A DNA stretch of 64,000 nt from contig NZ_JAUAOA010000004.1 of NCBI RefSeq assembly GCF_030542965.1, forward strand, positions 1 to 64,000. Direction: 5' to 3'. Below, piece after piece: positions 17,743 through 26,568 of the stretch. The DNA comes from Azotosporobacter soli (GTDB lineage Bacteria; Bacillota; Negativicutes; SG130). The stretch's first letter is position 1. Every line of letters starts with the position of its first letter. The notes below the pieces were generated by a model, which saw only the letters and a list, made by a program, of their open reading frames with translations, had not been told where the DNA came from and searched no databases. The translations under genes were made by a program, and so were the position numbers.

Positions 17743-19386
17743 ATGGGAATGTTTTGCTATCAATGTCAGGAAACGGCACGGGGTACCGGCTGCAGCATGC
17801 GCGGCGTATGCGGAAAAACGGCGGATGTCGCGAATTTGCAGGATTTACTGATTCATACGTTAAAAGGGATTTCAGCCTATAATCTGGCGGCGCGCCAAGC
17901 GGGAATCGCGAAACCGGAAGTAGAAAAATTCATCATGGAGTCGCTCTTTTCAACGATTACCAATGCCAATTTCGCGAAAAGCGATTTTGTCGCACGTATC
18001 CGACGCGCTTTGGCGGTACGCGCTGCGCTTAAAAAAGAGCTCGAACAGGCAGGCAAGGCGATCGCATTGACGCATGACAGCGCGCTGTGGTTTGCCGATA
18101 CGGAAGCGGAAATGGACGCCAAAGCGGTCAGCGTCGGCGTACTGGCGACGGAAAACGAAGATGTCCGTTCGCTGCGCGAACTTTTGATCTACGGCGTCAA
18201 GGGCATGGCAGCCTATGCGGAACATGCGTATACGCTTGGTTATGCACAGGACGAGATCTTTGCTTTCGTCGATAAGGCGCTCGCAGCGACGACGGACGAT
18301 ACGCTGAATGCGGACGCACTGGTCGGTTTGGTTCTGGAATGCGGTAAATACGGCGTCGACGTGATGGCGCTTTTGGATAAGGCCAACACTTCGACATACG
18401 GAAATCCGGAAATCACCAAGGTCAATATCGGCGTGCGGAACAATCCGGCCATTTTGATCAGCGGACATGACCTGAAGGATCTGGAAGAGCTGCTCGAACA
18501 GACCAAGGAGAGCGGCGTTGATGTCTATACGCACGGTGAGATGCTGCCGGCGCATTACTATCCGGCCTTTAAGAAGTACGGCAATTTCATCGGCAACTAC
18601 GGCAACGCCTGGTGGCTTCAGGATAAGGAATTTGAAAGCTTCAACGGCCCGATTCTGATGACGACTAACTGCCTCGTACCGCCGAAAGACAGCTATAAAG
18701 ACCGCGTCTATGTGACCGGTGTGGTGGGCTTTGACGGACTGAAACAGATCGCCGATCGCGCTTCGGGCAAGGCTAAAGATTTTTCTGCGCTGATCGAGCA
18801 TGCGAAACGCTGTGCACCGCCTACCGAGTTGGAACAGGGCGAGATCGTCGGCGGTTTTGCGCACAACCAAGTGATCGCGTTGGCGGATAAAGTGGTTGAC
18901 GCCGTGAAAAGCGGTGCGATCAAACGTTTCTTCGTCATGGCAGGCTGTGACGGACGGATGAAAGACCGCGATTACTATCGTGAGTTCGCCGAGGCGCTGC
19001 CGAAGGATACGGTAATCCTTACCGCCGGTTGTGCAAAATACCGCTACAACAAACTCGCGCTCGGCGATATCGGCGGCATTCCGCGCGTGCTTGACGCCGG
19101 ACAGTGCAACGATTCCTATTCGCTGGCCGTCATCGCGCTGAAACTGAAGGAAGTGTTCGCGCTCAGCGACATCAATGAACTGCCTGTTTCCTATAACATC
19201 GCCTGGTATGAGCAAAAAGCGGTCATCGTCTTGCTGGCGCTGCTTTCGCTCGGCGTGAAAAACATCCACCTCGGCCCGACGCTGCCTGCGTTCCTCTCAC
19301 CGAATGTCGCCAAAGTATTGGTCGAAACCTTCGGTATCGCCGGCATCGGCAGCGTGGAAGACGACATCAAAGCCTTTCTGGGCTAA
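17743..19386 (+). CDS. hcp: Hybrid cluster protein (hydroxylamine reductase)
   Basis: 547-residue iron-sulphur enzyme that reduces hydroxylamine or NO under nitrosative stress, in the cytoplasm of anaerobes. The N-terminal cluster ligands are visible as Cys-x2-Cys-x8-Cys-x5-Cys ([12 protein letters not shown]...CSMRGVC). The hybrid-cluster region has conserved His, Glu and Cys residues ([28 protein letters not shown]). Length and the three-domain layout match class I Hcp with a central helical insert. GGGAGG precedes the ATG. The palindrome upstream and the neighbouring Crp/Fnr gene point to induction by a CRP-family activator. Confidence 0.97.
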   Translation: MGMFCYQCQETARGTGCSMRGVCGKTADVANLQDLLIHTLKGISAYNLAARQAGIAKPEVEKFIMESLFSTITNANFAKSDFVARIRRALAVRAALKKELEQAGKAIALTHDSALWFADTEAEMDAKAVSVGVLATENEDVRSLRELLIYGVKGMAAYAEHAYTLGYAQDEIFAFVDKALAATTDDTLNADALVGLVLECGKYGVDVMALLDKANTSTYGNPEITKVNIGVRNNPAILISGHDLKDLEELLEQTKESGVDVYTHGEMLPAHYYPAFKKYGNFIGNYGNAWWLQDKEFESFNGPILMTTNCLVPPKDSYKDRVYVTGVVGFDGLKQIADRASGKAKDFSALIEHAKRCAPPTELEQGEIVGGFAHNQVIALADKVVDAVKSGAIKRFFVMAGCDGRMKDRDYYREFAEALPKDTVILTAGCAKYRYNKLALGDIGGIPRVLDAGQCNDSYSLAVIALKLKEVFALSDINELPVSYNIAWYEQKAVIVLLALLSLGVKNIHLGPTLPAFLSPNVAKVLVETFGIAGIGSVEDDIKAFLG

Positions 19387-19404
19387 CACCGGCTGAAAAA
19401 AGAA

Positions 19405-19440
19405 AGAAGACCGATCCCGTTATGGGGTCGGTCTTTTTTC
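19405..19440. terminator. Bidirectional terminator after hcp
   Basis: AAGACCGATCCC and GGGGTCGGTCTT form a stem with T-runs on both strands, between convergent genes. Confidence 0.85.
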
Positions 19441-19461
19441 TTGCTTGAACGACGGGCTGGA

Positions 19462-21615
19462 TCAGGCATTCGCTGCGACAACCGCTTCCTGGGCGGTGAC
19501 GGACACCTTATCGCCGTTCTTGACGACGGCGGTGTACTCCGCGGGCTGCCCGTTAAGCAGCAACTGTACCTTGCCGGTCTTCGGCAGGCTGCGCGGGTCA
19601 AAGCGCGATGCCAAAAGCACGTCGCTGATGATCGGCATGCTGGACTCGCTGACCGAGAATTCGAGCTGGCTGCCGTCCGGCGCTTCCTTGTCCGGTTGCG
19701 CGGCGGCCCCGTTTAAGCTGAACGTATAACGGCGCACCGGCATGTTGCAGGGCTGGCCGTTGAAAAACACCGTGATCGATTCGTCGTCTACCTTGCTCAG
19801 GCCGAGCACGTCGCCGACTGTCGGCCCGGGGGCGGACAACATCGCGATGCGGTCGCCGCTTTTGACCGTGTCCGTCAGTTGTGCGGGCTGGCCGTTGTGA
19901 AGGAAAGTCGGCTGCAGAGAATAACTGCGGTCGCTGCCGTTGATTTGGTACTGGTATTCTTTTGGCTGGCTGTCGACGCTCAGCGCCGCCAGCACCTCCT
20001 CAAGCGTTTCCGGCAGTTTGCAAGTCACTTTGTCGCGATCTGTCAGCTTGGTATCCGCGGAAACCGGCTTGCCGTTCAACTGGATGAGCGCGGTAAGCTG
20101 ACAGGGCTGACCTTGCCACTCGATCGCGAGCGGCGCGGGAACGGTGACCGCATCGGCGACCGTTACGACAGGCGGCGCACCGTCTTCGCCTTTTACGACT
20201 TCCAGCACATCACCTTCTTTGATGAGATCTTGAAAGGCGGCTTCCTCGCCGTTCAAGAGCAGACGTCCCGCCTGTCCGTGCGTACCGGGGAAGAAGCGGG
20301 TCTTGCCGTTGACCGACACCGTGCAAGCGAAACCGGGTTTGCCGTGCAGACTGCGAATGTCGATTCCGGCCGCCAGCATCGCATCCGAGACCGAAAGCTG
20401 GCCGAGATTGAAAAGATTCAGCGGCTGTTCGTTGAACGTGACATTGACGAAGGTCAGCGAATGGCCGGCGGAGAGCTTCAAGATGCCGAGCGGCGTGACC
20501 GCATCGGGCGAACAGAGCTCAGGCGGAATGCTGTGAATGCCGTCGACGTTTTCCGGGCAGCGCACCGCGACGCGAGGGCCAGGGATGTCGAGTGCCTGGG
20601 CGATCGCTTCCGGCAGCAGCGGCGTGAGCGCACCGCCGCCGACCAGCAGCACCGCTTGCGGCGGTTGGTTGTTCAGCGTCATGATCTGCGTGGCGATCAA
20701 TTGCGCCAGATCGCCGACTTGCGTCGTGATGCTGGCGGTGATGTCCGCCGTCGGAATTTTGTGCGACATGCCAAGGATATCGGTGAAAGAGACTTTCTTT
20801 GCCTTGACGTTGTTCAATTGGCGTTTTACTTTTTCCGCTACGTTAAAATCGAGCAGGTAACGCTGTGACAGAGCTTCGGTGATTTCGTCGCCCGCGCAGG
20901 GAACCATGCCGTAACCGACGACGGTACCGTCTTTGGTGATCGCGACGTCGGACGTGCCTGCGCCGACGTCGACCAAGGCCAGGTTCAGGTGACGCATCGT
21001 CGGGGGAATCAGGACATTGATCGCGGCAATCGGTTCCAGCGTCATCGTCGACATTTCCAAACCGACCTGCTGAATCGCCGATTGCAGCGAGTCGATGACC
21101 TGGCGCGGCAAAAAGGTGGCGATTAGTTCCAGGTTTGCGGTCTTGCCGCGTTGACCGATCAGGGTCTTGAGGCGCGAACCGTCCAAATTAAAATGAACGA
21201 CGCTGTAACCTACGCAGTAATAAGCGGTCGGGTCTACCGTATGCGAAGAGGCCAGCTGGTGCTGCGCCGCCTGGATCGCGGTAAGCTCGAGCGCACGTTC
21301 ATCCGAGGCGGCCAGGACGCCGCGGGTGGAAACGTCGAGTTCGCCGCTGCTGCGAATCGTACAAAGCGCCCGTCCGGCGGCGGCGACTGAAACGCGGCGC
21401 AAAGGCCCGTGTTTGGCTTCGAGACTCTTTTTAACTTCCGCCAAGACGTTGGCGACTTCAGGCACATCGTGGATCTGGCCGTCCAGCATAGCGCGGGTAT
21501 GATGTTCACGCCGTTCCGAAGCCAGCAATTCGATGCTGCCGCCCTTGTTTTCGCCAACGAGCCCAATAACGCTGCGGGTGCCGATGTCCAGAGCGAAAAG
21601 TAATTTCTTATCCAT
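19462..21615 (-). CDS. FtsA/PilM-like ATPase with C-terminal small-domain repeats
   Basis: 717 residues from the ATG at 21615, chosen because AAGGAG lies six bases upstream. Residues about 1-340 are an actin-like ATPase related to FtsA: phosphate-1 FALDIGTRSVIGLV, the ADVGAGTSDVAITKDG-like phosphate-2 block written here as VDVGAGTSDVAI, and the adenosine block LLVGGGALTPLL. Residues about 345-717 contain repeats ending in patterns such as LLNGQPAEYTAVVKNGDKVSV, FLHNGQPA...VKSGDRIAML and LLNGEEAAFQDLIKEGDVLEV. They look like small beta-rich, possibly beta-grasp domains. No C-terminal amphipathic membrane helix of classical FtsA is obvious. It stands alone, not in a division cluster. Confidence 0.85.
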   Translation of the reverse strand: MDKKLLFALDIGTRSVIGLVGENKGGSIELLASERREHHTRAMLDGQIHDVPEVANVLAEVKKSLEAKHGPLRRVSVAAAGRALCTIRSSGELDVSTRGVLAASDERALELTAIQAAQHQLASSHTVDPTAYYCVGYSVVHFNLDGSRLKTLIGQRGKTANLELIATFLPRQVIDSLQSAIQQVGLEMSTMTLEPIAAINVLIPPTMRHLNLALVDVGAGTSDVAITKDGTVVGYGMVPCAGDEITEALSQRYLLDFNVAEKVKRQLNNVKAKKVSFTDILGMSHKIPTADITASITTQVGDLAQLIATQIMTLNNQPPQAVLLVGGGALTPLLPEAIAQALDIPGPRVAVRCPENVDGIHSIPPELCSPDAVTPLGILKLSAGHSLTFVNVTFNEQPLNLFNLGQLSVSDAMLAAGIDIRSLHGKPGFACTVSVNGKTRFFPGTHGQAGRLLLNGEEAAFQDLIKEGDVLEVVKGEDGAPPVVTVADAVTVPAPLAIEWQGQPCQLTALIQLNGKPVSADTKLTDRDKVTCKLPETLEEVLAALSVDSQPKEYQYQINGSDRSYSLQPTFLHNGQPAQLTDTVKSGDRIAMLSAPGPTVGDVLGLSKVDDESITVFFNGQPCNMPVRRYTFSLNGAAAQPDKEAPDGSQLEFSVSESSMPIISDVLLASRFDPRSLPKTGKVQLLLNGQPAEYTAVVKNGDKVSVTAQEAVVAANA

Positions 21616-21826
21616 GTGTGACTCCTTCAATCCTTCCGAATTCCACTATAGTCAGTATAACAATTCGACTCATTTTGTAAATTTCCTTTCAAAATGGCTT
21701 TCGGAAAGGCTGAAATGAGAGAAAATGAGACAGGTTTTGCCGGATAGTATATATTTAAGAAGCGAAGTCTGGTAAAATGTAAAGTAAGTTTGAATTTTTT
21801 TGATTAGCATTGAGAGGAGCACAAGT

Positions 21827-22666
21827 GTGACTAAAGTACACATTGTGGTGGATAGTATAGCGCAATGCCCGCCGGAGCTGTTTGCGCAGCATGAAAATTT
21901 ATATAAAGTGCCTTTGCGGGTTGCCTTGGGCGATACGGAATGGCGCGAGGACGAAATCAGCACGACGGAGCTGTTTCGCAGGGAAAAAGAAACCGGTTTG
22001 CCGATTAAGACGTCGCAGCCGTCGCCCGGCGACTGGCTGCAAGTGCTGCAGCCGATTCTCGACGCAGGCGATGAGGTGGTGTTAATCACCGTATCCGGCG
22101 GTCTGAGCGGCACGGTGCAGGGGGCGCGCAGCGCGGCTGCGATGCTGGCAAAAGACCGCATTTTTGTCGTCGATTCAGGCACGGCTTCGATTGGCGAAGC
22201 CTATTTAGTCGATGTCGCCTTGAAAATGGCCGATGACGGCGTCGGCGCGAGAGAAATTGCAGAACATCTTGCCGCACGCGCGGCGGCGACGCATACGTTT
22301 CTGGTACCGGATACGCTCGAATACCTGCATAAGGGCGGACGGATCGGCGGCGCGGCGGCACTGTTCGGTTCCATTTTGCAAATCCGTCCGGTGGTTTACC
22401 TGGTAGACGGCAAAGTCGCCGTTCTCGATAAGGTGAGGACGAAACAACGCGCCATCAAGCGTATGTTGGCGGAAGTCGCCAAGTATGATGCTTTTGAATA
22501 TATCGGCGTCGGTCATATCGACGCTCCGGAAGAAGGGCAGGCTTTGCTGGAAGAAGTCAAACTGCTGTTTCCGGGTGTGCCGCTTAAAACGGCGGATGTT
22601 GGAGCGGTGGTAGGCGCCCACTTAGGACCAGGGCTGGTGGGGATCATATTTCAGGAACGGATGTAG
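21827..22666 (+). CDS. fakB: DegV-family fatty-acid-binding protein (FakB-like)
   Basis: 279 residues from the GTG at 21827, which has GAGAGGAG seven bases upstream. DegV proteins bind a fatty acid and present it to the kinase FakA for phosphorylation, feeding host or exogenous fatty acids into phospholipids. Visible blocks are KVHIVVDS at the start, KTSQPSPGDW (binding the carboxylate), LITVSGGLSGTVQGARSAA, VDSGTASIGEA, and YLHKGGRIGGAAALFGSIL. The next gene, 13 bases downstream, is the matching kinase, so this is a fakB-fakA operon. Confidence 0.92.
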   Translation: MTKVHIVVDSIAQCPPELFAQHENLYKVPLRVALGDTEWREDEISTTELFRREKETGLPIKTSQPSPGDWLQVLQPILDAGDEVVLITVSGGLSGTVQGARSAAAMLAKDRIFVVDSGTASIGEAYLVDVALKMADDGVGAREIAEHLAARAAATHTFLVPDTLEYLHKGGRIGGAAALFGSILQIRPVVYLVDGKVAVLDKVRTKQRAIKRMLAEVAKYDAFEYIGVGHIDAPEEGQALLEEVKLLFPGVPLKTADVGAVVGAHLGPGLVGIIFQERM

Positions 22667-22679
22667 GAGGCCATAACGG

Positions 22680-24296
22680 ATGGAATGGATTACAGGAAAT
22701 GATTTTCGCCGCATGATTGTCGGTGCACACCGAACGTTCATGCGCGAACACGAATATATCAACAATTTGAATGTTTTTCCGGTGCCGGACGGCGATACCG
22801 GAACGAATATGCTTATGACGTTGGGCGCGGTTGCGCGCGCGGTCAGCGAAGCGCCGGAAGAAGGCATCGGCTCGCTCAGCCGTCGTGCGGCTGACAGTGC
22901 GATCATGGGCGCAAGAGGCAATTCGGGCGTAATTCTGTCGCAGATCTTCCGCGGCATCGCCAGAGGCTTGGCCGGCAAGGAACGCGCCACGTCCGACGAG
23001 TTGGGCAAAGCGTTTCAATACGGCGTTTTGTACGCCTACCGTTCGGTATCGAAACCGGTCGAAGGTACGATCCTCACGGTGGCGAAAGGGATTGCCAAGG
23101 GCGCGCGCCGCGCTGTGCGCGAGCATGTTCCGTTTGCCGATATCCTAAGCGAAGCGATTTCTGCCGGCGAGGCGGAATTGGCCCGGACGCCGGAACTTTT
23201 GCCGATCTTAAAATCGGCCGGCGTCGTCGATGCCGGCGGCAAAGGCCTGACGGTCTTTTTAACAGGTTGTCTGGCCGGACTGAGCGGCGAGATGACAAGT
23301 CCGGAAACGGACTGGGATCGTCACCTGACGGTAAGCGGCGCGCCGCTTCTGGCGGGCGAATCGGCTGCCGACCTGACGCATCCGTACTGCACCGAATTTT
23401 TGGTGAAAGGCTATCGCCTGTCAGTTGCCGACGCGAGAAAGCTGCTGGCCAGCCAGGGCGATTCGCAGGTTGTCGCGGAAGGCGGCGAATTCCTGAAGGT
23501 TCACTTGCATACCGCGCATCCGGGCGCTGTTTTGGAGATGGCGCTGGGCTGGGGAACCTTGCACAATATTAAAATCGACAATATGTCCGATCAGCATCGC
23601 CAGACGATCGTCGTGCCGGAACCGACAGGACGGCCGCGTGTGCCGCTGGGCGTTATCAGCGTCGCTGCCGGAGCCGGTTTGGCGGAGATGATGCAGCAGT
23701 TGGGCGCGGAACATATCGTGATGGGCGGACAGACGATGAATCCTCCGGTAGAAGAGTTCGTCGCGACCGTTCATCAAGGCAATGCCGACAGGTATATTCT
23801 GCTGCCGAACAATAAGAACATCATCCTGGCTGCTGCTCAGGTAAAGAAATTGCTCGGCGAGCGGATCGAAGTGATCCCGTCGGGCAATGTGCCGCAGGGC
23901 TTGGCGGCTTTGGTTGCCTTTGATCCGGCGCTCGGAATGGAAGAAAATGTTGCGAACATGAAAGCGCGCATCACCGACATCAAAGGCGGCGCCGTTACGG
24001 TCGCGGTGCGCGACAGCGTCGTCGACGATAAAACGGTTGCAGCCGGACGCTATATCGGCGTTGTCGATAATCGGGTTTTGGTGGACGGCGAAGAATTGAG
24101 CGATGCCTTAGTCGGTCTGATCGAAAAACTGGCCGATGATGATACGGAAATCATCAGTCTTTACTACGGTGAAGGCTTGCACGAAGAAGAGGCCAGAGCG
24201 CTTGCGACTTTGATCAAAGAAGCGTGGCCGTCGGCCGAGGTTGAACTCTATCCGGGCGGCCAGCCGCACTATCACTTCATTGTCAGTGTCGAGTAG
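22680..24296 (+). CDS. fakA: Fatty acid kinase subunit A (DAK2 domain)
   Basis: 538 residues. The N-terminal DAK2 (dihydroxyacetone-kinase-like) nucleotide domain carries the Mg-ATP motif NVFPVPDGDTGTNM and GARGNSGVILSQIFRG. A middle domain (about 220-320) and a C-terminal DegV-like half follow (VSVAAGAGLAEMMQQLGAE, LLPNNKNIILAA). It phosphorylates fatty acids bound to FakB. GGAGG lies nine bases before the ATG. A cyclodeaminase-like gene begins nine bases after its stop. Confidence 0.94.
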   Translation: MEWITGNDFRRMIVGAHRTFMREHEYINNLNVFPVPDGDTGTNMLMTLGAVARAVSEAPEEGIGSLSRRAADSAIMGARGNSGVILSQIFRGIARGLAGKERATSDELGKAFQYGVLYAYRSVSKPVEGTILTVAKGIAKGARRAVREHVPFADILSEAISAGEAELARTPELLPILKSAGVVDAGGKGLTVFLTGCLAGLSGEMTSPETDWDRHLTVSGAPLLAGESAADLTHPYCTEFLVKGYRLSVADARKLLASQGDSQVVAEGGEFLKVHLHTAHPGAVLEMALGWGTLHNIKIDNMSDQHRQTIVVPEPTGRPRVPLGVISVAAGAGLAEMMQQLGAEHIVMGGQTMNPPVEEFVATVHQGNADRYILLPNNKNIILAAAQVKKLLGERIEVIPSGNVPQGLAALVAFDPALGMEENVANMKARITDIKGGAVTVAVRDSVVDDKTVAAGRYIGVVDNRVLVDGEELSDALVGLIEKLADDDTEIISLYYGEGLHEEEARALATLIKEAWPSAEVELYPGGQPHYHFIVSVE

Positions 24297-24304
24297 GAGG
24301 AGCC

Positions 24305-24895
24305 ATGTCGCTTAGCACGAGCCTGCAAACAATGACAGAGTCGCTGCAGAACGGTCCGCCGCCTGGCGGCGGAAGCGTCGCGGCCGTTTACGGAAGCTTG
24401 GCGATCGCCTTGGTGCAAATGCTTGCGCCTTTGGCAAATGCAGAGCCGGATTTACGCGCGCAAGCGAAGCGGCTCGAAGAATCGCTTCGTGCGCTGGCAG
24501 CCGAAGATGAAGCGATCCTTAAGGAACTGCTGCCGTTCTTTTCGCCGGGACGTCCGTTAGGCGACGAAGCGCAGCCGGTGATACGGCGTGCGGCGCAAGT
24601 TCCGCTGGCCATTGCGGCCGATTGTCTGGCCGCGCTTCGTCTGTGCGAGGCGCTGGCGAAACGTTTGCCGTCCCATGCGCTGGCGGATTTGTCAGTCGCT
24701 GCGGGCGGTGCGTATAGCGGCGTAAAAGGCGCTGCGCTGATTTCTTTGACGAATGCTCCGCTCTTGGCCGAAGAATCAAAGCGCGATGCAGTCGTGGCCC
24801 GCTTGCGCGCACTGCTGAAAGAAGCGTCTGCGCAGCGAAAAAAAATAAACCTCTTTATCGAAGAGCAAGCACCGTATCGGTTGCTGCGCCCATAA
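24305..24895 (+). CDS. Cyclodeaminase/cyclohydrolase-family protein (FTCD_C-like)
   Basis: 196-residue helical protein of the formiminotransferase-cyclodeaminase C-terminal family. The family signature PPPGGGSVAAVYGSLAIALVQM appears near residue 19. Family members interconvert formimino- or methenyl-tetrahydrofolate, but many stand-alone members are uncharacterised. GGAGGAG precedes the ATG, nine bases after fakA, so it is probably co-transcribed with fakB-fakA. A link between folate and fatty-acid genes is not established and is only noted. Confidence 0.85.
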   Translation: MSLSTSLQTMTESLQNGPPPGGGSVAAVYGSLAIALVQMLAPLANAEPDLRAQAKRLEESLRALAAEDEAILKELLPFFSPGRPLGDEAQPVIRRAAQVPLAIAADCLAALRLCEALAKRLPSHALADLSVAAGGAYSGVKGAALISLTNAPLLAEESKRDAVVARLRALLKEASAQRKKINLFIEEQAPYRLLRP

Positions 24896-24904
24896 AGAAG
24901 ACAT

Positions 24905-24941
24905 CGGTCAGGCTTCGTAAAAGAAGTCGGGCCGTTTTTTT
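24905..24941 (+). terminator. Terminator of the fakB-fakA operon
   Basis: CGGTCAGGCTTC pairs with GAAGTCGGGCCG (one mismatch and two G-T pairs), followed by seven T. Confidence 0.75.
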
Positions 24942-25074
24942 GTTCTTACGTCACGAAGGAGTATTGGCGGCAATGGCGAAGAAAAGAGAATAAGTGGAAA
25001 TTATGGCTTGTACAGACCAAGAGAAGGTTTTTTTGCTGAACTGTTGACCAGCAAGCGGCTAGGGAGGGATAGGC

Positions 25075-26286
25075 ATGGAAGTGTTTGTGGCCCGGCAACC
25101 TATTTTTGATATTCATCAAAAGGTATTTGCCTATGAGTTATTGTTTCGGGTCGGCAAAGAAACCGCCTTTAGCGGACTCGACGGCGATGAAGCCACCTCG
25201 GAAGTGATCTGTCGCAGCTTTTTTGCGATCGGGATGGATGCCATGACCGGCGGTAAACGCGCTTTCATCAATTTTACCGGCAATTTGCTGCTGAGCGAGA
25301 TTCCCCTCCTCTTGCCGAAAGATATCGTCGTGGTGGAAATTTTAGAGAACGTCGATCCGACGCCGGAAGTCGTCGAAGCTTGCCGACGCTTGAAAAAAGA
25401 AGGCTATATTCTGGCGCTGGATGATTTTGTTTTTGAACCGCGCTTCAAGCCGCTCCTGGCGCTGGCGGATATCGTCAAGGTCGATTTCACCCTGACCAAG
25501 GGAGAGGAACGGCGCAGGGTCGTAAAAATGCTCGATAACGGACATCTGAAATTTCTCGCGGAAAAAGTAGAAACGCGCGAGGAATATAATCAAGCGGTGG
25601 CGATGGGCTACAGTTACTTTCAAGGCTATTTTTTCAGTAAACCGGTGCTCCTTTCCGGCAAGGATATGGCCAGCAACCGGATTCATCCGCTCAAAGTCCT
25701 GCGTGAACTGAATAAGCCGGAAATTGAATTCCCGACGATTGAGAAACTGGTTCTGCAGGATATCGCGATGACCTATCAGTTGTTGAAGTTCATCAATTCG
25801 GCGTCGTTCGGTTTTCGCAAGGAGATCGGTTCGGTGCGTCAGGCATTGGTGCTGCTCGGACGGAAAGAACTGATGAAATGGGTCTCGCTGATCGCGCTGC
25901 GCTCGGTAAGCAAGGGCAAGACCGATGAACTGATTGTGGTCTGCATGATTCGCGCCCGCTTTGGCGAATTGATCGGACAAAAAGCAGGCTTCAAGGGACG
26001 AACGGAAGAAGTCTTTATGATGGGGCTGTTCTCGCTGATCGATGTGTTCGTTGATATGGCGATGGCCGATATTTTGCCGGAACTGCCGCTTTCCTCCGAT
26101 GTCAAGGAGGCGCTGCTCGGACAGGACAACATGTTCCGCCGCATCTTCAAACTCATTGTCGCCTATGAACAGGCGGATTGGGAAAACTTTTTCGACTATA
26201 CCAAGGAACTGCAGCTTGATGATGGCGAGATGCCCGATCTCTACCGCCAGGCGGTAGAGTGGGCTGACGAAGTGATCCGCCTGTGA
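25075..26286 (+). CDS. EAL-HDOD signalling protein (YuxH/CdgJ type)
   Basis: 403 residues. The N-terminal EAL-like domain (about 1-200) begins VARQPIFD and has ELLFR in place of the catalytic EAL motif, with VVEILENV, LDDF and VKVDF blocks. The C-terminal HDOD domain (about 205-395) lacks the HD metal motif. The family generally does not cleave c-di-GMP and acts as an adaptor, for example in motility. GGGAGG stands before the ATG. It is alone in its transcription unit. Confidence 0.9.
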   Translation: MEVFVARQPIFDIHQKVFAYELLFRVGKETAFSGLDGDEATSEVICRSFFAIGMDAMTGGKRAFINFTGNLLLSEIPLLLPKDIVVVEILENVDPTPEVVEACRRLKKEGYILALDDFVFEPRFKPLLALADIVKVDFTLTKGEERRRVVKMLDNGHLKFLAEKVETREEYNQAVAMGYSYFQGYFFSKPVLLSGKDMASNRIHPLKVLRELNKPEIEFPTIEKLVLQDIAMTYQLLKFINSASFGFRKEIGSVRQALVLLGRKELMKWVSLIALRSVSKGKTDELIVVCMIRARFGELIGQKAGFKGRTEEVFMMGLFSLIDVFVDMAMADILPELPLSSDVKEALLGQDNMFRRIFKLIVAYEQADWENFFDYTKELQLDDGEMPDLYRQAVEWADEVIRL

Positions 26287-26291
26287 CGAAA

Positions 26292-26320
26292 AAGCCCCGC
26301 AGCGTATTGCTGCGGGGCTT
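26292..26320 (-). terminator. Terminator hairpin AAGCCCCGCAGC
   Basis: Perfect 12-base stem with a GTATT loop. The T-run (CTTTTTCG) follows on the minus strand, so it mainly stops minus transcripts. A near copy of the hairpin occurs at 26525-26553. Confidence 0.75.
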
Positions 26321-26524
26321 GAAACTGTCAAAAAAACGAAATCTAGTGGGACGTTTTTTACACGAAGAGTCGAAGAAGGGAAGGCCGGAAGAGATTTTAA
26401 ATTCTTCCTTTCTTTTCGCCGGGCTGATAGTATCAGCCCGTTTCGCTTCTTCGTGTTATCGTTTCCTTTAATCGTTCTAGTCGCTCCTGTTATCGTATTC
26501 TATTTTTCAATTATCTACACGCTG
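26321..26524. other. Intergenic segment with nested hairpins
   Basis: Holds no gene that I can support. It contains GGGCTGATAGTATCAGCCC (perfect stem, near 26423) and a longer imperfect pairing of ACACGAAGAGTCGAAGAAG with CTTCTTCGTGT, lying between two near-identical terminator hairpins. Confidence 0.5.
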
Positions 26525-26553
26525 AAGCCCCGCAGTTTTTTGCTGCGGGGCTT
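26525..26553. terminator. Terminator hairpin after tex
   Basis: AAGCCCCGCAG and CTGCGGGGCTT form a stem around a T-rich loop. It lies just past the tex stop codon and is almost the same sequence as the hairpin at 26292-26320. Confidence 0.65.
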
Positions 26554-26568
26554 TGTTGCGTCTGAGAG

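Noticed and set aside
17950-19269. 439-codon open frame opposite hcp
   Set aside because: It is antisense to a gene with complete hcp motifs, has no ribosome binding site and shows no domain. High-GC third positions give long open antisense frames.
24942-25074. c-di-GMP riboswitch before the EAL-HDOD gene
   Set aside because: No conserved aptamer core could be found in the leader.
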